Translations under genes and position numbers: made by a program
Part shown: positions 63,736 to 64,000 of the stretch, in pieces
Layout: every line of letters begins with the position of its first letter
How positions within the stretch are numbered: the first letter of the stretch is position 1
Assembly: GCF_016909185.1 (NCBI RefSeq)
Contig: NZ_JAFBFH010000024.1
Location: forward strand, 1 to 64,000
Direction: 5' to 3'
From: Siminovitchia thermophila
GTDB taxonomy: Bacteria > Bacillota > Bacilli > Bacillales > Bacillaceae_C
DNA length: 64,000 bases
Notes under the pieces: generated by a model
Told to the model about the DNA's origin: nothing
The model's input: the letters and a program-made list of their open reading frames with translations, nothing else
The model's database searches: none

Positions 63736-64000
63736 TTAAACTGATCTTTTTTTACGGACGAAGTAAATGGCTATACCTGCGATGATGAAAACTAGACCAA
63801 TGATCAGCAAATTAAACATATTGGTCGCTGTGTTTGGCAATTTTTTGGCGCCGTTGGAAGCTTTTTTCTTTCCATATTCTTGGTTCTGTTTGGCATTTGC
63901 ATGATCACCAGAAGGACGCTCTCGTTTTTTATCTTTATTTTCATCTTCGGCCGTTTTAATTGCGGGTGAACCAACAATGCCCTCATTTTCCGGATCTTGT
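63736..64000 (-). CDS. C-terminus of a cell-wall-anchored protein with LPNTA sorting signal
   Basis: 88 codons to the window edge; the gene continues beyond it. A polar, charged linker (NKDKKRERPSGD) is followed by the sorting motif KKLPNTATN, a hydrophobic helix LLIIGLVFIIAGIAIYF and the positively charged end VRKKRSV. LPNTA is the motif I associate with Bacillus anthracis sortase C. The protein precedes the DUF4430 genes on the same strand and probably belongs to the same surface system. The short open frame in another register here is a shadow. Confidence 0.85.
   Translation of the reverse strand, partial: QDPENEGIVGSPAIKTAEDENKDKKRERPSGDHANAKQNQEYGKKKASNGAKKLPNTATNMFNLLIIGLVFIIAGIAIYFVRKKRSV

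Noticed and set aside
63640-64000. Cobalamin riboswitch in front of the DUF4430 cluster
   Set aside because: No B12-box-like block was seen. The operon start lies beyond the window edge, so absence here is not informative.

Overview
The window looks like chromosome of a low-to-moderate GC member of the Bacillaceae. Reasons: strong AGGAGG-type ribosome sites with many TTG and GTG starts, an S-box (SAM) riboswitch, a bacillithiol-type FosB, a YheI/YheH-type heterodimeric ABC exporter with an attenuator leader, a heterocycloanthracin-like peptide cluster and an LPNTA sorting signal. About 155-bp TTTAT-bounded repeats resemble, from memory, the bcr1 element of the Bacillus cereus group. No tRNA, rRNA, CRISPR array, complete insertion sequence or replication origin was seen.

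Layout, left part. 1-2.7 kb holds a small ABC export module of two permeases, an ATPase and an exported protein. 3.3-6.6 kb has a chromate transporter (chrA), fosB and a frameshifted aminoglycoside 6-adenylyltransferase. 7-10 kb has a flavin monooxygenase and an acyl-CoA-dehydrogenase-like oxygenase behind a SAM riboswitch with two successive terminators, probably an organosulfur-scavenging operon. 10-27 kb is a mixed region: secreted M19 dipeptidase, MarR regulator with a DUF3147 protein, bmrCD-type exporter with leader peptide and attenuator, ABC-F ATPase with its own attenuator, a DUF1835 protein, an HXXEE membrane protein, nfo, and several decayed genes.

Middle part. 27.3-37.0 kb is the most distinctive specialised-metabolite locus. 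A 95-residue precursor with 15 cysteines in its C-terminal half (CXX triplets, then CGGR-type tetrads) is followed after a terminator by an ocin-ThiF-like protein, a fused E1-like/YcaO cyclodehydratase and a two-domain SagB-type dehydrogenase. This is a thiazole/oxazole-modified (TOMM) peptide cluster of the heterocycloanthracin/sonorensin type. An ABC exporter with its own promoter lies downstream and a subtilisin-like protease upstream. 37-49 kb has a MOSC protein, a MocR regulator and LysE exporter whose shared operator region is present three times in tandem, a decayed UvrA-like gene next to a WYL regulator, an MFS transporter, DUF523, a plsC-fabH-fabZ lipid cluster and an SMR pump.

Right part. 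49.8-64 kb is one long leftward gene set: an LPNTA cell-wall-anchored protein (cut by the window edge), two large secreted DUF4430 proteins, a membrane-anchored alpha/alpha-toroid protein, a small DUF4430 protein, EcfT, a fused double EcfA ATPase, an ECF S component, then MoxR, DUF58 and a transglutaminase-like membrane protein. DUF4430 is the C-terminal domain of animal transcobalamin and the toroid resembles its N-terminal domain. The cluster therefore reads as a surface capture-and-import system for a cobalamin-like ligand. The ligand is inference, since no cobalamin riboswitch lies in the window.

Eight copies of the TTTAT-bounded repeat at five loci, all in one orientation, are scattered through the window. 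Several lie on gene ends and supply the stop codon.
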